DNA from: Calothrix anomala FACHB-343
GTDB lineage: Bacteria > Cyanobacteriota > Cyanobacteriia > Cyanobacteriales > Nostocaceae
NCBI RefSeq assembly: GCF_014696435.1
Contig: NZ_JACJQG010000006.1
Coordinates: forward strand, 1-64,000
DNA: 64,000 nucleotides
Reading direction: 5' to 3'
A model generated the notes under the pieces. It worked only from the letters and a program-made list of their open reading frames with translations. It had not been told where the DNA came from and ran no database searches. The translations under genes and the position numbers were made by a program. Of the stretch, positions 52,813-61,486 are shown piece after piece. Numbering within the stretch: position 1 is the first letter of the stretch; each line of letters opens with the position of its first letter.

Positions 52813-55083
52813 TTATTTGTTATCTAAATTTTGTAAACAAGCTTGAAAATCTTCTATTTGCGTTTTAATTGCACATTTTTCTAGAGGTGGTAAAATTTGT
52901 TGATAAGATTTTTTTTGTTTAAAAGATAATTGGAAGTAATTCATAATCTCTAAAACATATTGGTCTTTTTCTGGATAACTACTGTGTAAATACACTCTTG
53001 GATAAATAAACATATTCGCGACATCAGAATATATTTCGCTATTTCTAATCTGGCTTTTTTCCTCATCAGTTATTTGCTGTTTATTTAGGCCATTAATTAC
53101 ATTGATTTTTTCGTTAACAATTTTCTGAAGTTGCAATTCACATTTTTTTAGCTCTTGTTCTGATGACTCAGTACTACTATTATTAGTATCTATATTTTTA
53201 CAACTTTCAATAATTTCTTCTAAAGATAGGTTTGATGAACCTGACAAATTTTGCAATATGTAGTTTGATAAATTTAAATAAGCATAAAGTAATAAAGTTG
53301 GCATACTTAAGATAACAAGAAGCACTAACAGACGATTTCTCCATATTTTCAAACTATGTCCTCTTTCTTGAGGTTCTGGAATTCGCAAGATTGTTCTAAT
53401 TGTGCCTTTATGAAATGGATTTAGCTTAGAAAAAACAGGTGATGGAATGCTATCTTCACTATATTGATAGAAAATTGCTGATAATAAATTCACATTCAAA
53501 ATTTTTCGATCGTACTGATTAAATAAATATCTAATTGGATTCAGTTCCGTTTGCGCTATTTCCTGGAGTAAATTAGCTAGATTATTCAGCCCCAAATGAT
53601 TAATATTGGCTTTTTTTCCCGAAAGAATATCCCCAATTCGATTTTGATTTGGTTTTGGCTGATAATTCATCAACATATTCGCTAATCCGCTAAAAATATG
53701 GTTTGTAATCTCTCCGCCAAATTCTTCTGTAATCTCAGTGGTAATAGTACATTTTCTCTCTATATAAATTAAATAGTCTTTAACATATGGGTTAATTAAT
53801 TCTGCCCAAACATTGTTGCGATTTTCTGCTAACAACCATCGAGAATTATGATAAGTATTAATATCTCTTTTAAGTATTTGATAAAACAAAAATGAAATTC
53901 CATCATAAATTTGCTTTACCAAAACATGTTTTTGTTGCTCATGACAGTATTTAATTAATAAATTTTGAGTTTTGCAGGAAGCTTTAATATATTCTTGATT
54001 ATTTGATTTGCGCAACCAAGCTAACCATTCTCCAATTCTATCAGGAACTAAAATCGGCATTAGCGCATAATATTTCACAGACTCAATTATGGGATTTTCA
54101 TCTTGCTGAAGATGTTTGATATGTTGATTTTCGTCAACAAAAAATTTATTCCAATCTAAATCTGTTGCATTACACAATATTTCCACTAGCGCTTGGACTT
54201 TTTCAGTAATTATTTTCTCATAATTAGCCGATATCAAGTCATCTAATATTTTTTCAATTGATTTTTCATCTCTAGTTAAATAATCTTTATCTACTCTTTG
54301 AACTATTTGTATAGGTGCAGGATTGACTTCAGCATCACCCACATCATTCCTAGCTAATTCACGTTCAATAGTTTGTTTAGCGGCTTCATTTTCACACCAA
54401 ATAGCTATATACATGGAAGGAAAATTTAATTTGCGCACATTCCAAGCCCATGCTAGGGGAATTCCCATTTTTTTTGCTGTTTGCGCAGCTTGATAATGTA
54501 ATTCTATGAGGCGATCGCTCTGATAATCAGCTATGGTGAGAATCTGGGGATAAACAGGATAATCTTGTGGTTGTTCTGGATGATAATTTTCAGTATCTTC
54601 TATATATTCTTTACAAACTAACTCTTCTCCTGTAAAAGACTCCGGGTTCATGTCAAATACCAAGGGATTCTTGCTCCACCAATTGAGTAAAGTGGCGACA
54701 CCATCCATTGCTGGTAAATGTTGGTTAATCATTGAATATGTGTCTAGCCAAAAGTAGCGATAGCCCACAACTCCATCCCTACCTCTATTATCTTTACCTA
54801 AAGAATTAGCAACTGCTAAAACACAGTAACGATTATCGATAACCCGCGCAATTAAAGCTACTTGCTCCTCCGCAGGTGCAAAACCAGTGGGAATCCCAAA
54901 AATATTTTGGTTATTGTTAATAAACTGGCGAATAGGACTAGGTATTTCTTCATTATAATTAGAACGATCGATAGCATTACCAAAACCGCCAGAAATCCAC
55001 CGTTCATTTTCCAATACTTCAGTAAAACCGCGAGAAAATTCGTATATTTCCACTTCTCCACTGAGGATATTAAAAGTAGACAT
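52813..55083 (-). CDS. 756-residue one-TM protein of the GTPase operon, possible GAP1-like
   Basis: The N-terminal part (about 1-150) has a folded module with SGEVEIYEFSRGFTEVLE, then ALIARVIDN and NSLGKDNRGRDGVVGYRYFW. This recalls GTPase-associated protein 1 (GAP1)-type N-terminal domains of bacterial conflict operons, by recollection only. The middle (about 250-600) is helical. A single transmembrane helix lies at about 608-630 (RLLVLLVILSMPTLLLYAYL), followed by a Cys-containing helical tail that would be extracytoplasmic. The ribosome-binding site AGAGGTT precedes the ATG at 55083. It sits 19 bp after the third GTPase gene. Confidence 0.7.
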   Translation of the reverse strand: MSTFNILSGEVEIYEFSRGFTEVLENERWISGGFGNAIDRSNYNEEIPSPIRQFINNNQNIFGIPTGFAPAEEQVALIARVIDNRYCVLAVANSLGKDNRGRDGVVGYRYFWLDTYSMINQHLPAMDGVATLLNWWSKNPLVFDMNPESFTGEELVCKEYIEDTENYHPEQPQDYPVYPQILTIADYQSDRLIELHYQAAQTAKKMGIPLAWAWNVRKLNFPSMYIAIWCENEAAKQTIERELARNDVGDAEVNPAPIQIVQRVDKDYLTRDEKSIEKILDDLISANYEKIITEKVQALVEILCNATDLDWNKFFVDENQHIKHLQQDENPIIESVKYYALMPILVPDRIGEWLAWLRKSNNQEYIKASCKTQNLLIKYCHEQQKHVLVKQIYDGISFLFYQILKRDINTYHNSRWLLAENRNNVWAELINPYVKDYLIYIERKCTITTEITEEFGGEITNHIFSGLANMLMNYQPKPNQNRIGDILSGKKANINHLGLNNLANLLQEIAQTELNPIRYLFNQYDRKILNVNLLSAIFYQYSEDSIPSPVFSKLNPFHKGTIRTILRIPEPQERGHSLKIWRNRLLVLLVILSMPTLLLYAYLNLSNYILQNLSGSSNLSLEEIIESCKNIDTNNSSTESSEQELKKCELQLQKIVNEKINVINGLNKQQITDEEKSQIRNSEIYSDVANMFIYPRVYLHSSYPEKDQYVLEIMNYFQLSFKQKKSYQQILPPLEKCAIKTQIEDFQACLQNLDNK

Positions 55084-55102
55084 AATTTAACCTCTAATAT
55101 GG

Positions 55103-55984
55103 TTATCGCAATTGACGATCGTCTTTACCTGTTTGCAACCAATAGATAGGAGCAACTAAACCAAAAGCTTGCCAAGCGTCGGGTTTGCTGAGAGTATATG
55201 CTTTACTTCCCTGAATTGGGCGACAATTGGGTTGAAGTGTATCACCAATAAAGCCAAATGCAGAACACATAAAAAAGTTGAGAGAACAACCCCAACTTTG
55301 TTGCCAATTTTGTAATATAGCGAAAGTTCGAGCAAATTTAAGTTCGGCAAATTCTTGAGGTTTGTAGCGATAAACATCATTTTGTTCGCCTTTGGTAAAC
55401 ACAATAGCGATGCGATGTCTGCTTAATCTGCGGCGATTTTTTTGTGTGCCGATAATGTTATTGAGTTCTTTTTGTAAGTTAGTAATTGCTTGGGCATAAT
55501 CTTTATCTCTTTTGGGTGTAGTGCTATCAAGTACGAGCATTAAACCGACTACAGAAGCACAATCATTAATTGCATCTTCGCTGACGTTACCAGCAATTAA
55601 GTTTTCAATTAATTCGCCTGTGGGTGCTGTAATAGATATATTTAATCTGAGGGGTTTATTTTGAATTGTGGCAATTGGATTTAAGAAAAATCTGGGCTTC
55701 AGCTTGATGGAAAATTTACAGGAATCTGCATATTCGCTAGCAGAAATTACTAGCCCATTTTTTAAGACATTCTCGGCATTATTTTGGACATATTGCGCAC
55801 CATAGCCGTAGGGATCTACAGACATAATTCGCCCTTCTAAATAGTTCTGAGCTTCCCAACAAATAGATAAGGCGGCGAGATAAGATGTTTTACCGACATC
55901 ACGCGCGCCAATCATGCGGATATCACCGCCTGGTAGGTTAATGGGAGCAGAATTGAAGATGTTAAAAAATTTAAAGAAATTCAT
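55103..55984 (-). CDS. P-loop GTPase-like protein 3 of the operon
   Basis: The start ATG 55984 has an AGGAGA ribosome-binding site, giving 293 residues; the frame is open to 56026. Walker A is GARDVGKT at 26-33. The G3 position reads SITAPTGELIENL, where the usual DxxG is changed to APTG. The guanine-specificity position reads VFTKGEQND, with NKxD changed to TKGE. Both fit a diverged GTPase (double-GTPase or TRAFAC-like conflict family). It overlaps the preceding GTPase gene by 14 bp. Nucleotide specificity is uncertain given the motif changes. Confidence 0.8.
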   Translation of the reverse strand: MNFFKFFNIFNSAPINLPGGDIRMIGARDVGKTSYLAALSICWEAQNYLEGRIMSVDPYGYGAQYVQNNAENVLKNGLVISASEYADSCKFSIKLKPRFFLNPIATIQNKPLRLNISITAPTGELIENLIAGNVSEDAINDCASVVGLMLVLDSTTPKRDKDYAQAITNLQKELNNIIGTQKNRRRLSRHRIAIVFTKGEQNDVYRYKPQEFAELKFARTFAILQNWQQSWGCSLNFFMCSAFGFIGDTLQPNCRPIQGSKAYTLSKPDAWQAFGLVAPIYWLQTGKDDRQLR

Positions 55985-56861
55985 TGTGTAGATTTTCTCC
56001 TGTACCCAACCAGTAAATTGGTTCAATTACGCCATAAGGATGCCAATTATCAAAGTCTCGCAGGCGAGCGCGATACTCGGCATGAGTACCATCATCTTCA
56101 GTATAAAATCGATTGGGACGAGGATCGTATTTGCCTAATATGCCATAGGCAGAACAAGCGAAAAAGTTAACTTTTTTCTTTAAACGATTTTTTAATAAAT
56201 TATAAGTTTTATGTAATCTAATCTTAAATAAATCTGCTTCTGGATCGAGACGCCCTCCCCAAATTTCGCCGCGTTCGCATTTAGCCATGACTACAGCGAC
56301 TCTGAGAGTTTGAATAGACCTTAATTTACTATTTTCATCGATGCGATCGCACAACCATTGAAAAACTTTAAAATATTCTTCGTCTTTCCCCGTTTGCCAT
56401 TCTGTTAACATAAACATCCAGCGATTCATGGTGAAACATTGACTGAGAAAGTCTTGAACATCTTCCGCTAGTTGTTTTTGTTCTTGGGGAGATTTGAGGC
56501 TTGCAGGGTTAATATGAGCCTGAAAAATTCTGTCAAACCGCTCTCCGGAAAGATCCTTGGCGCTAAGTTGGATTTTGTGGGCTTGACGAAAGCGTTTAGC
56601 ATTCTCAATTGCAATCTCAAAGCGATAATCGTATTCTTCGTTTAAATCTGTGGGGGGAACGGCTTTTTTTTGTTGAATAAAGTTGCTAATTATATCTTCT
56701 AGTTTGTGGATTTTTAATCCTCCTGCTTTTACAGCACCGCTATTTTTTGCTCTTAATCCAGGGGCGAGTAATGAGGCGAGGTAAGTTGTTTTTCCGGAAG
56801 CTCTCGGCCCCATAATACACATTTGTACGGGTATAGATTTAATTAGAGTTTTCGCCTTCAT
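55971..56861 (-). CDS. P-loop GTPase-like protein 2 of the operon
   Basis: ATG 56861 forms an ATGA overlap with the stop of the preceding gene, which decides the start (296 residues). An upstream in-frame ATG at 56909 would overlap by 52 bp. Walker A is GPRASGKT at 18-25. The G3-like motif is SAKDLSGERFDRIF. The base-recognition position reads VMAKCERGE, where NKxD would be expected. The conserved tail WHPYGVIEPIYWLGTGE is nearly repeated in GTPase 3 (FGLVAPIYWLQTG), showing that the two are paralogues within the operon. Confidence 0.82.
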   Translation of the reverse strand: MKAKTLIKSIPVQMCIMGPRASGKTTYLASLLAPGLRAKNSGAVKAGGLKIHKLEDIISNFIQQKKAVPPTDLNEEYDYRFEIAIENAKRFRQAHKIQLSAKDLSGERFDRIFQAHINPASLKSPQEQKQLAEDVQDFLSQCFTMNRWMFMLTEWQTGKDEEYFKVFQWLCDRIDENSKLRSIQTLRVAVVMAKCERGEIWGGRLDPEADLFKIRLHKTYNLLKNRLKKKVNFFACSAYGILGKYDPRPNRFYTEDDGTHAEYRARLRDFDNWHPYGVIEPIYWLGTGENLHNEFL

Positions 56862-57667
56862 CTCCCTACCTCTGCATCTGCACTTAAATAGGTTCCTAAA
56901 CTTAACCAAGGAATTTCTAATAAGTTTCTATCTTTTTTAGTAGTGATAAAAAAGCTTAATTTAGAAGCGCCAACTTGATTTTTATTAAAATCTTTAATTA
57001 CATCTCTCGCTACAGCAAAGTAGCGGGTTCTAATTCTGTCTAAATAAGTGCCAAAATCATTATTACCTGCTGGATTATATCGCCATCTTGCACTTTCTTC
57101 TTGGTAATTACAAAAAAGGTCTGCTTTGTGCAGACAGATAAAGAAATGTTTAGCAGATGGACAATTATTTTTGAGAATTTCTAAATTTCGTTGGAGATTT
57201 TTCACCCAGACATGACAGGGATATAAATCATCTTGTTTATTGATTTTATCTAGAGAATTGGCTGCTGCAACTAAATATTCTTCTCTAACTAACTCTTGGT
57301 AGGGATGTAAAAGTAACATAATATAACGTGCCTGGGCAATCTTTTCCATAAAGTCTTGGTAGGCACTAGGAAATTGCTTTTGCGGACTGTCTGTAGCTTT
57401 AATATCTCCCCAAAATTCTCCGCGAGTATCGATTAAATCCACTGTGATTTCTCGCGGTCTGGGTAGCCTTAAATAGATGGAAAGGAAATGTAAGTTAATC
57501 GGATTTTCTGTGGGCAATACTTGTCCGTGGGGGCTAAGTTGTTCTTGTAGTCGGCGACAATCATCGCTATCAACAACAACATATTTTTCTTGTGTCGATG
57601 GTTCGCATAATCCTAAAATCATGCTACTTTTGCCCACTGCTCTATCACCAATGACTATCACACTCAT
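56858..57667 (-). CDS. P-loop GTPase-like protein 1 of the operon
   Basis: This encodes 269 residues. Walker A is GDRAVGKS at 7-14. The G3 motif DLIDTRGEFWGD (about 81-92) is close to the classical DxxG. The recognition position reads ICLHKADLF, with His in place of Asn in NKxD. A C-terminal region (KLSFFITTKKDRNLLEIPWL) continues the fold. It starts in an ATGA overlap with the radical-SAM gene and ends in an ATGA overlap with GTPase 2, a strong sign of translational coupling and complex formation. Confidence 0.83.
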   Translation of the reverse strand: MSVIVIGDRAVGKSSMILGLCEPSTQEKYVVVDSDDCRRLQEQLSPHGQVLPTENPINLHFLSIYLRLPRPREITVDLIDTRGEFWGDIKATDSPQKQFPSAYQDFMEKIAQARYIMLLLHPYQELVREEYLVAAANSLDKINKQDDLYPCHVWVKNLQRNLEILKNNCPSAKHFFICLHKADLFCNYQEESARWRYNPAGNNDFGTYLDRIRTRYFAVARDVIKDFNKNQVGASKLSFFITTKKDRNLLEIPWLSLGTYLSADAEVGR

Positions 57668-58251
57668 AAGATTTTATCTTCTGTTTCTACGCGATCGCCT
57701 GGAATTGGAAACCCTGTATAAGTCAAAATGGCATCATTAATAATCCATTCTTGACGGGGAATATTTTTTAAGTCTGCTGGGGTAATTCTGCCTGATAAAA
57801 AGTGTAGTTGTTGATTATGGGAACCTCTCAAGGTATCGTCACTTAACTGTTGTTGAATGAAAAGACCATCGATTAATAAATCTATAGATTGTAAGAGATG
57901 AATTGCGCCTTTAATTTGTCCAGATTTTAATTGTTCTAAGCGGTATCCTGTCCAACAAACTACGGTTTTACCAGCAGATTGTACGAGACTTGCTAACTCA
58001 GCTAAGGCGACAGCTTGGGCGAAGGGTTCGCCACCGGAGAAGGAAACGCCAGCTAAATCAGGTAGTTGTTGGAAAACTTGCCAAACATCATCAACAGTAA
58101 CTACTTGATTGAGGCGAAATTGGAGAAAGTCGGGATTTTGACAACCAGGACAGCGAAAGGGACAACCTTGCACCCATAACACCATTCTGGTTCCGGGGCC
58201 ATTAGCGGAAGAACGAGGTAACCAAGCAGCGAGATTTAGAAGTTTGGTCAT
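57664..58251 (-). CDS. Radical-SAM activase-like protein (NrdG/PflA type)
   Basis: This encodes 195 residues. The 4Fe-4S/SAM motif is C-x3-C-x2-C (GCPFRCPGCQNPDF, Cys30, 34, 37), followed by GVSFSGGEPFAQA (about 68-80). The size and N-terminus (LLNLAAWLPRSSANGPGTRM) match activases of anaerobic ribonucleotide reductase, but no glycyl-radical enzyme gene is in the window. It may modify a protein or peptide of this operon instead. Its ATG lies inside a TCATTTG heptamer array, so the leader is made of repeats. It is coupled by ATGA overlap to GTPase 1. Confidence 0.85.
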   Translation of the reverse strand: MTKLLNLAAWLPRSSANGPGTRMVLWVQGCPFRCPGCQNPDFLQFRLNQVVTVDDVWQVFQQLPDLAGVSFSGGEPFAQAVALAELASLVQSAGKTVVCWTGYRLEQLKSGQIKGAIHLLQSIDLLIDGLFIQQQLSDDTLRGSHNQQLHFLSGRITPADLKNIPRQEWIINDAILTYTGFPIPGDRVETEDKIL

Positions 58252-58333
58252 TTGTCATTTGTCATTTGTCATTGGTCATTTGTCATTGGTCATTTGTCAT
58301 TTGTCCTCCTTGTCCTCCTTGTCCTCCTTGTCC
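58252..58333. repeat. Heptamer/octamer tandem repeats in the radical-SAM leader
   Basis: Runs of GTCATTT/GTCATTG and then four TTGTCCTCC-like units lie between the coiled-coil gene and the radical-SAM gene, inside the operon. Confidence 0.8.
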
Positions 58334-59473
58334 TTAATAAGTCTCTAGTTCTGGGCGGCGTTGAGGTGGTTCGATTTCTAAGGTGGTTGTTTCTGGGGCT
58401 GAATATATTTGTCTGTATTCTTCGGGGATGGGTTGTCCGTCTAGGCTATCCCACTCTAGGTAATATCCTTGTTCTTGGAATATTTGCAGGGCTTGTCCGG
58501 TTCTGGCTGCGCAGTTGCTAGTCTCTTCATGGGGGCCTTTTAAGTCTATTTGCTGTCCGGTAAATTGCACTCGCATGACTGTGTTGACGGCTTCGCCTGT
58601 TTGTTGGTTTTCATGGGTTTCGATTTCAACAACAACGTCGCCATCGTCAATACCAATAATTCTGGCTGTATAGTCTACGTCTGGGTTTTGCCATGCTTTG
58701 ACTAAGTTTTCTGCGGCTTCCCAAACGCGATCTATTTGTAATTCGGCGGTGGTAATTTGTTGATGAATGGCTAACAAATCTGCATCCCTGATGGGGCGAT
58801 CGCGCTGATGTATGCGTTCAATTGTGCTGGCTATGTTTTGGGCGATCGCTTTTGGTAACCGTTCGGCGATCGCATCTAGTCTGGTTTGAGCATATTCTGC
58901 TGCAGATTGCAGTTGCGATCGCAGTTGTTTAAATGCTTCAATTCGGGCATTATCTAAGGCTTGCAGATATGCTTCGGCTGCTGGTAAATCTGAGCTATCC
59001 AGTGCTTGTTCTACATTTTGCCAAGCTTGTAATACGGTGGCTGCATCTAATAATTCGCTTTCAATTAAATTTTGATACTCTTTTTTTATCCGTGGTAACC
59101 GTGATTTTTGTTCTCTAATCTTGATTTGTAAATCTTTTTTGATTAAATCTACATCATTATTACTCAGTGTATTTACTAGCCTTGGCTTTTGATTTATTTG
59201 CGGTAATTGCACCATCGTCTTAGTTTGAGAATAAGAACGTCGCGCTGCTATAATTTGGCGCTGGATTTCTGCTTCTTGCTGTAAGGCTTTCTCTGCTTCT
59301 CTTTTAATTCTTTCCTGATAGGCTTTCGCCGCTTTCGCCGCCATCACTACTGCTGTTCCTGTCGCCATTACACCAGAAGCGACAGTAAAACCAGCTACCG
59401 CTACCCCTGCTAACAATGCTTGGGTTGCTAGTGGCGCAATACCTGATACTGTATATGCTTTTGTGCCACTCAT
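58334..59473 (-). CDS. Coiled-coil protein of the GTPase operon, unknown function
   Basis: The ATG at 59473 has a strong ribosome-binding site (GGAGGTT), giving 379 residues; the frame is open 14 codons upstream. A Gly/Ala-rich hydrophobic stretch (about 11-48, GIAPLATQALLAGVAVAGFT) could insert in or lie on a membrane. A long charged coiled coil follows to about 265. A C-terminal beta domain (VDYTARIIGIDDGDVVVEIE and later LQIFQEQGYYLEWDSLDGQP) completes it. No named family was recognised. It separates the AAA+ gene from the radical-SAM gene. Confidence 0.72.
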   Translation of the reverse strand: MSGTKAYTVSGIAPLATQALLAGVAVAGFTVASGVMATGTAVVMAAKAAKAYQERIKREAEKALQQEAEIQRQIIAARRSYSQTKTMVQLPQINQKPRLVNTLSNNDVDLIKKDLQIKIREQKSRLPRIKKEYQNLIESELLDAATVLQAWQNVEQALDSSDLPAAEAYLQALDNARIEAFKQLRSQLQSAAEYAQTRLDAIAERLPKAIAQNIASTIERIHQRDRPIRDADLLAIHQQITTAELQIDRVWEAAENLVKAWQNPDVDYTARIIGIDDGDVVVEIETHENQQTGEAVNTVMRVQFTGQQIDLKGPHEETSNCAARTGQALQIFQEQGYYLEWDSLDGQPIPEEYRQIYSAPETTTLEIEPPQRRPELETY

Positions 59474-59549
59474 TGTTGGAACCTCCAGATTTAAGTAAGT
59501 CGGTGGAAAAACCAAACTATGTACTTTACGTAAATTTGCTTGAAACCCT

Positions 59550-59612
59550 GTAAGGGCGGGTTCACAAATATCCTCAAATATGCATGATTATCTCGCATAA
59601 ACCCGCCCCTAC
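59550..59612. repeat. GGGCGGGTT...AACCCGCCC inverted repeat, copy 2
   Basis: This has the same ends as the copy at 50204-50264, including GGGCGGGTTCACAAATATC. It lies in the 204-bp spacer between the AAA+ gene and the coiled-coil gene. Confidence 0.7.
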
Positions 59613-59677
59613 TGACAAATGACAGCCCCCACCAGTTATGTTTAATTGCACCACCCTACTTAAAGAAATATTTATGT

Positions 59678-61345
59678 TTATAAAATTAATTGATTTAAAA
59701 AACCTGGTTCATCAACGGAAGCCGATAAGCCTCCGCCATCTGACAAAACTTTGAGATACTTTTGCAGCAATATTTGCATCTTTTCAGTTCGATATTGCGG
59801 GTTGATTTTTCCTAGAGCCTGTTCCCAATTACTATCAGTGAGTGTACCTTTAAAACCTGCTAAATATTTTGTTTCTTTAACTAATTTATCTAATTCAGCC
59901 CCAGAAAAACCTGCTGTTTGCTTGACTAATTCTGCTAAGGTAAAGTTATCAATGGGTGATAATTTATGGCTGTGGATACATTTTTGAATAATTTCTCCTC
60001 GTTCTTTGGTGTTGGGTGGCATAACTATAAATATTTCATCGAAACGACCTGCACGAAATAGTTCGGCTGGTAACTTGTCTCGGTCGTTAGAAGTGGCAAT
60101 GAAAAAGATAGGATATTGATGATCGTTTAACCATGATAAAAAAGTCCCAAATTGACGGGTACTCACTCCAGAACTGTCAGTTCCCGTGCCGGCAAAAGCC
60201 TTTTCAATTTCATCCATAAATAGAATATTCGGCGCAGAAGCTTCAATGGCTCGTAAAGCTTGATATGTGTTACTTTCCGATTCACCGACGAATTTAGATT
60301 GCAGACGGGAAATTTCAAAATTGATTTGGGGAACGCACCATTCTTGCGCGATCGCTCTGGCGATGAAAGTTTTACCACAGCCGGGAAACCCTTCTAGTAA
60401 AATCGCTCTAGGGCGCATTTGCGGTTCTAAATCTTGCTCGAACCAAATTTTGCGACTCTCTATCCAAGCTTTAATATTTTCTAGTCCGCCAACAGCTTTT
60501 AGCCCGTCTCCTTGAGGAGAATAATATTCTAAAACACCTGTTTTTCTAATTTCTTGTTTTTTAACTTCAAGTAATAATTTACCTGTGGCTTCTGGCTGGT
60601 TCCACAACTTGCGCGTAGTCACTAACATTGCGGTTTGAATTGCTGCTTGTAGTGGTATACCTTGAGCCAGTTCTGCTAATCGTTTAGCCTCTGTTTCTTG
60701 TAATTCATAATTCTCGGCTGCCAGACTAAAAACGTTATCGTAAAGCTCTCTACCTGTGGGTAAAGCTAAATCAAGAATATGTACGTGATTGCGCAAAATT
60801 GGCGGAATTGACCAGTCAGCACCAATGACAATTAATGTCATATAAGGGCGCGGTCTACTATCTTCAATATCTAATAGTAATTCCTTGAGTCTACGGGCAA
60901 TCAAATAGTCATCAGTACGAATTAAAGCCGACCAATCAGGCAGAATATAAGTATGTTGTATATCGGGATTTTTGATAACACAATTTTGTAATTGTTGTTG
61001 TAAAATATTGAGAGCGTGAATTACCGCATGGGTATTTTCTGCTGGTGGATTAGCTAACTGTTGCCACTGGGTTGCTGCTGAATCTTGCTTTGCTAATAAA
61101 CGTTTTTGGAAACCAGTTTTACTATCCCAACGGCAAATTTCTCCTGACTTGATTTTAAGCTCGTCTATGCATCCATCGTGGGAGCGAATAGCGCATCTGA
61201 CAGCCCGATTTTCTTCCGCAGAGCGCAAAAATACTAAAGGATAACGGGAGCGTAACAGATCCCGGAGTTCTCGCAAACATTTTTCATAGGGTTGATCGGC
61301 GGAAATATCGTCGTCATCTGGCTGGAAGCGATCGTTGCTATTCAT
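59678..61345 (-). CDS. AAA+ ATPase, Ycf46-like
   Basis: This encodes 555 residues. The N-terminal domain (about 15-240) begins CLRELRDLLRSRYPLVFLRS, as in Ycf46-type proteins. The AAA module follows: Walker A EGFPGCGKTFIARA (about 319-332), Walker B NILFMDEIEKAFAG (about 376-389) with the catalytic Asp-Glu, sensor FFIATSNDRDKLP, and arginine-finger region LFRAGRFDEIF. A C-terminal helical lid follows. Such ATPases remodel or unfold protein partners. It is the first gene of the operon (promoter in 61346-61486) and is functionally comparable to MoxR partners of vWA proteins, although it is not a MoxR by sequence. Confidence 0.88.
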   Translation of the reverse strand: MNSNDRFQPDDDDISADQPYEKCLRELRDLLRSRYPLVFLRSAEENRAVRCAIRSHDGCIDELKIKSGEICRWDSKTGFQKRLLAKQDSAATQWQQLANPPAENTHAVIHALNILQQQLQNCVIKNPDIQHTYILPDWSALIRTDDYLIARRLKELLLDIEDSRPRPYMTLIVIGADWSIPPILRNHVHILDLALPTGRELYDNVFSLAAENYELQETEAKRLAELAQGIPLQAAIQTAMLVTTRKLWNQPEATGKLLLEVKKQEIRKTGVLEYYSPQGDGLKAVGGLENIKAWIESRKIWFEQDLEPQMRPRAILLEGFPGCGKTFIARAIAQEWCVPQINFEISRLQSKFVGESESNTYQALRAIEASAPNILFMDEIEKAFAGTGTDSSGVSTRQFGTFLSWLNDHQYPIFFIATSNDRDKLPAELFRAGRFDEIFIVMPPNTKERGEIIQKCIHSHKLSPIDNFTLAELVKQTAGFSGAELDKLVKETKYLAGFKGTLTDSNWEQALGKINPQYRTEKMQILLQKYLKVLSDGGGLSASVDEPGFLNQLIL

Positions 61346-61486
61346 GATTCTTGTATCAAAAGTTAAAGATACGAAGATTCAGCAGTTTTACTTAAGTATA
61401 CTACAATGTAGGATGCTGAGGTGAGGAAAAACAGAAGCCGAAATTGGTAAATCCCTATTCCCTATTCCCTCGCCTATGCGATCGCA

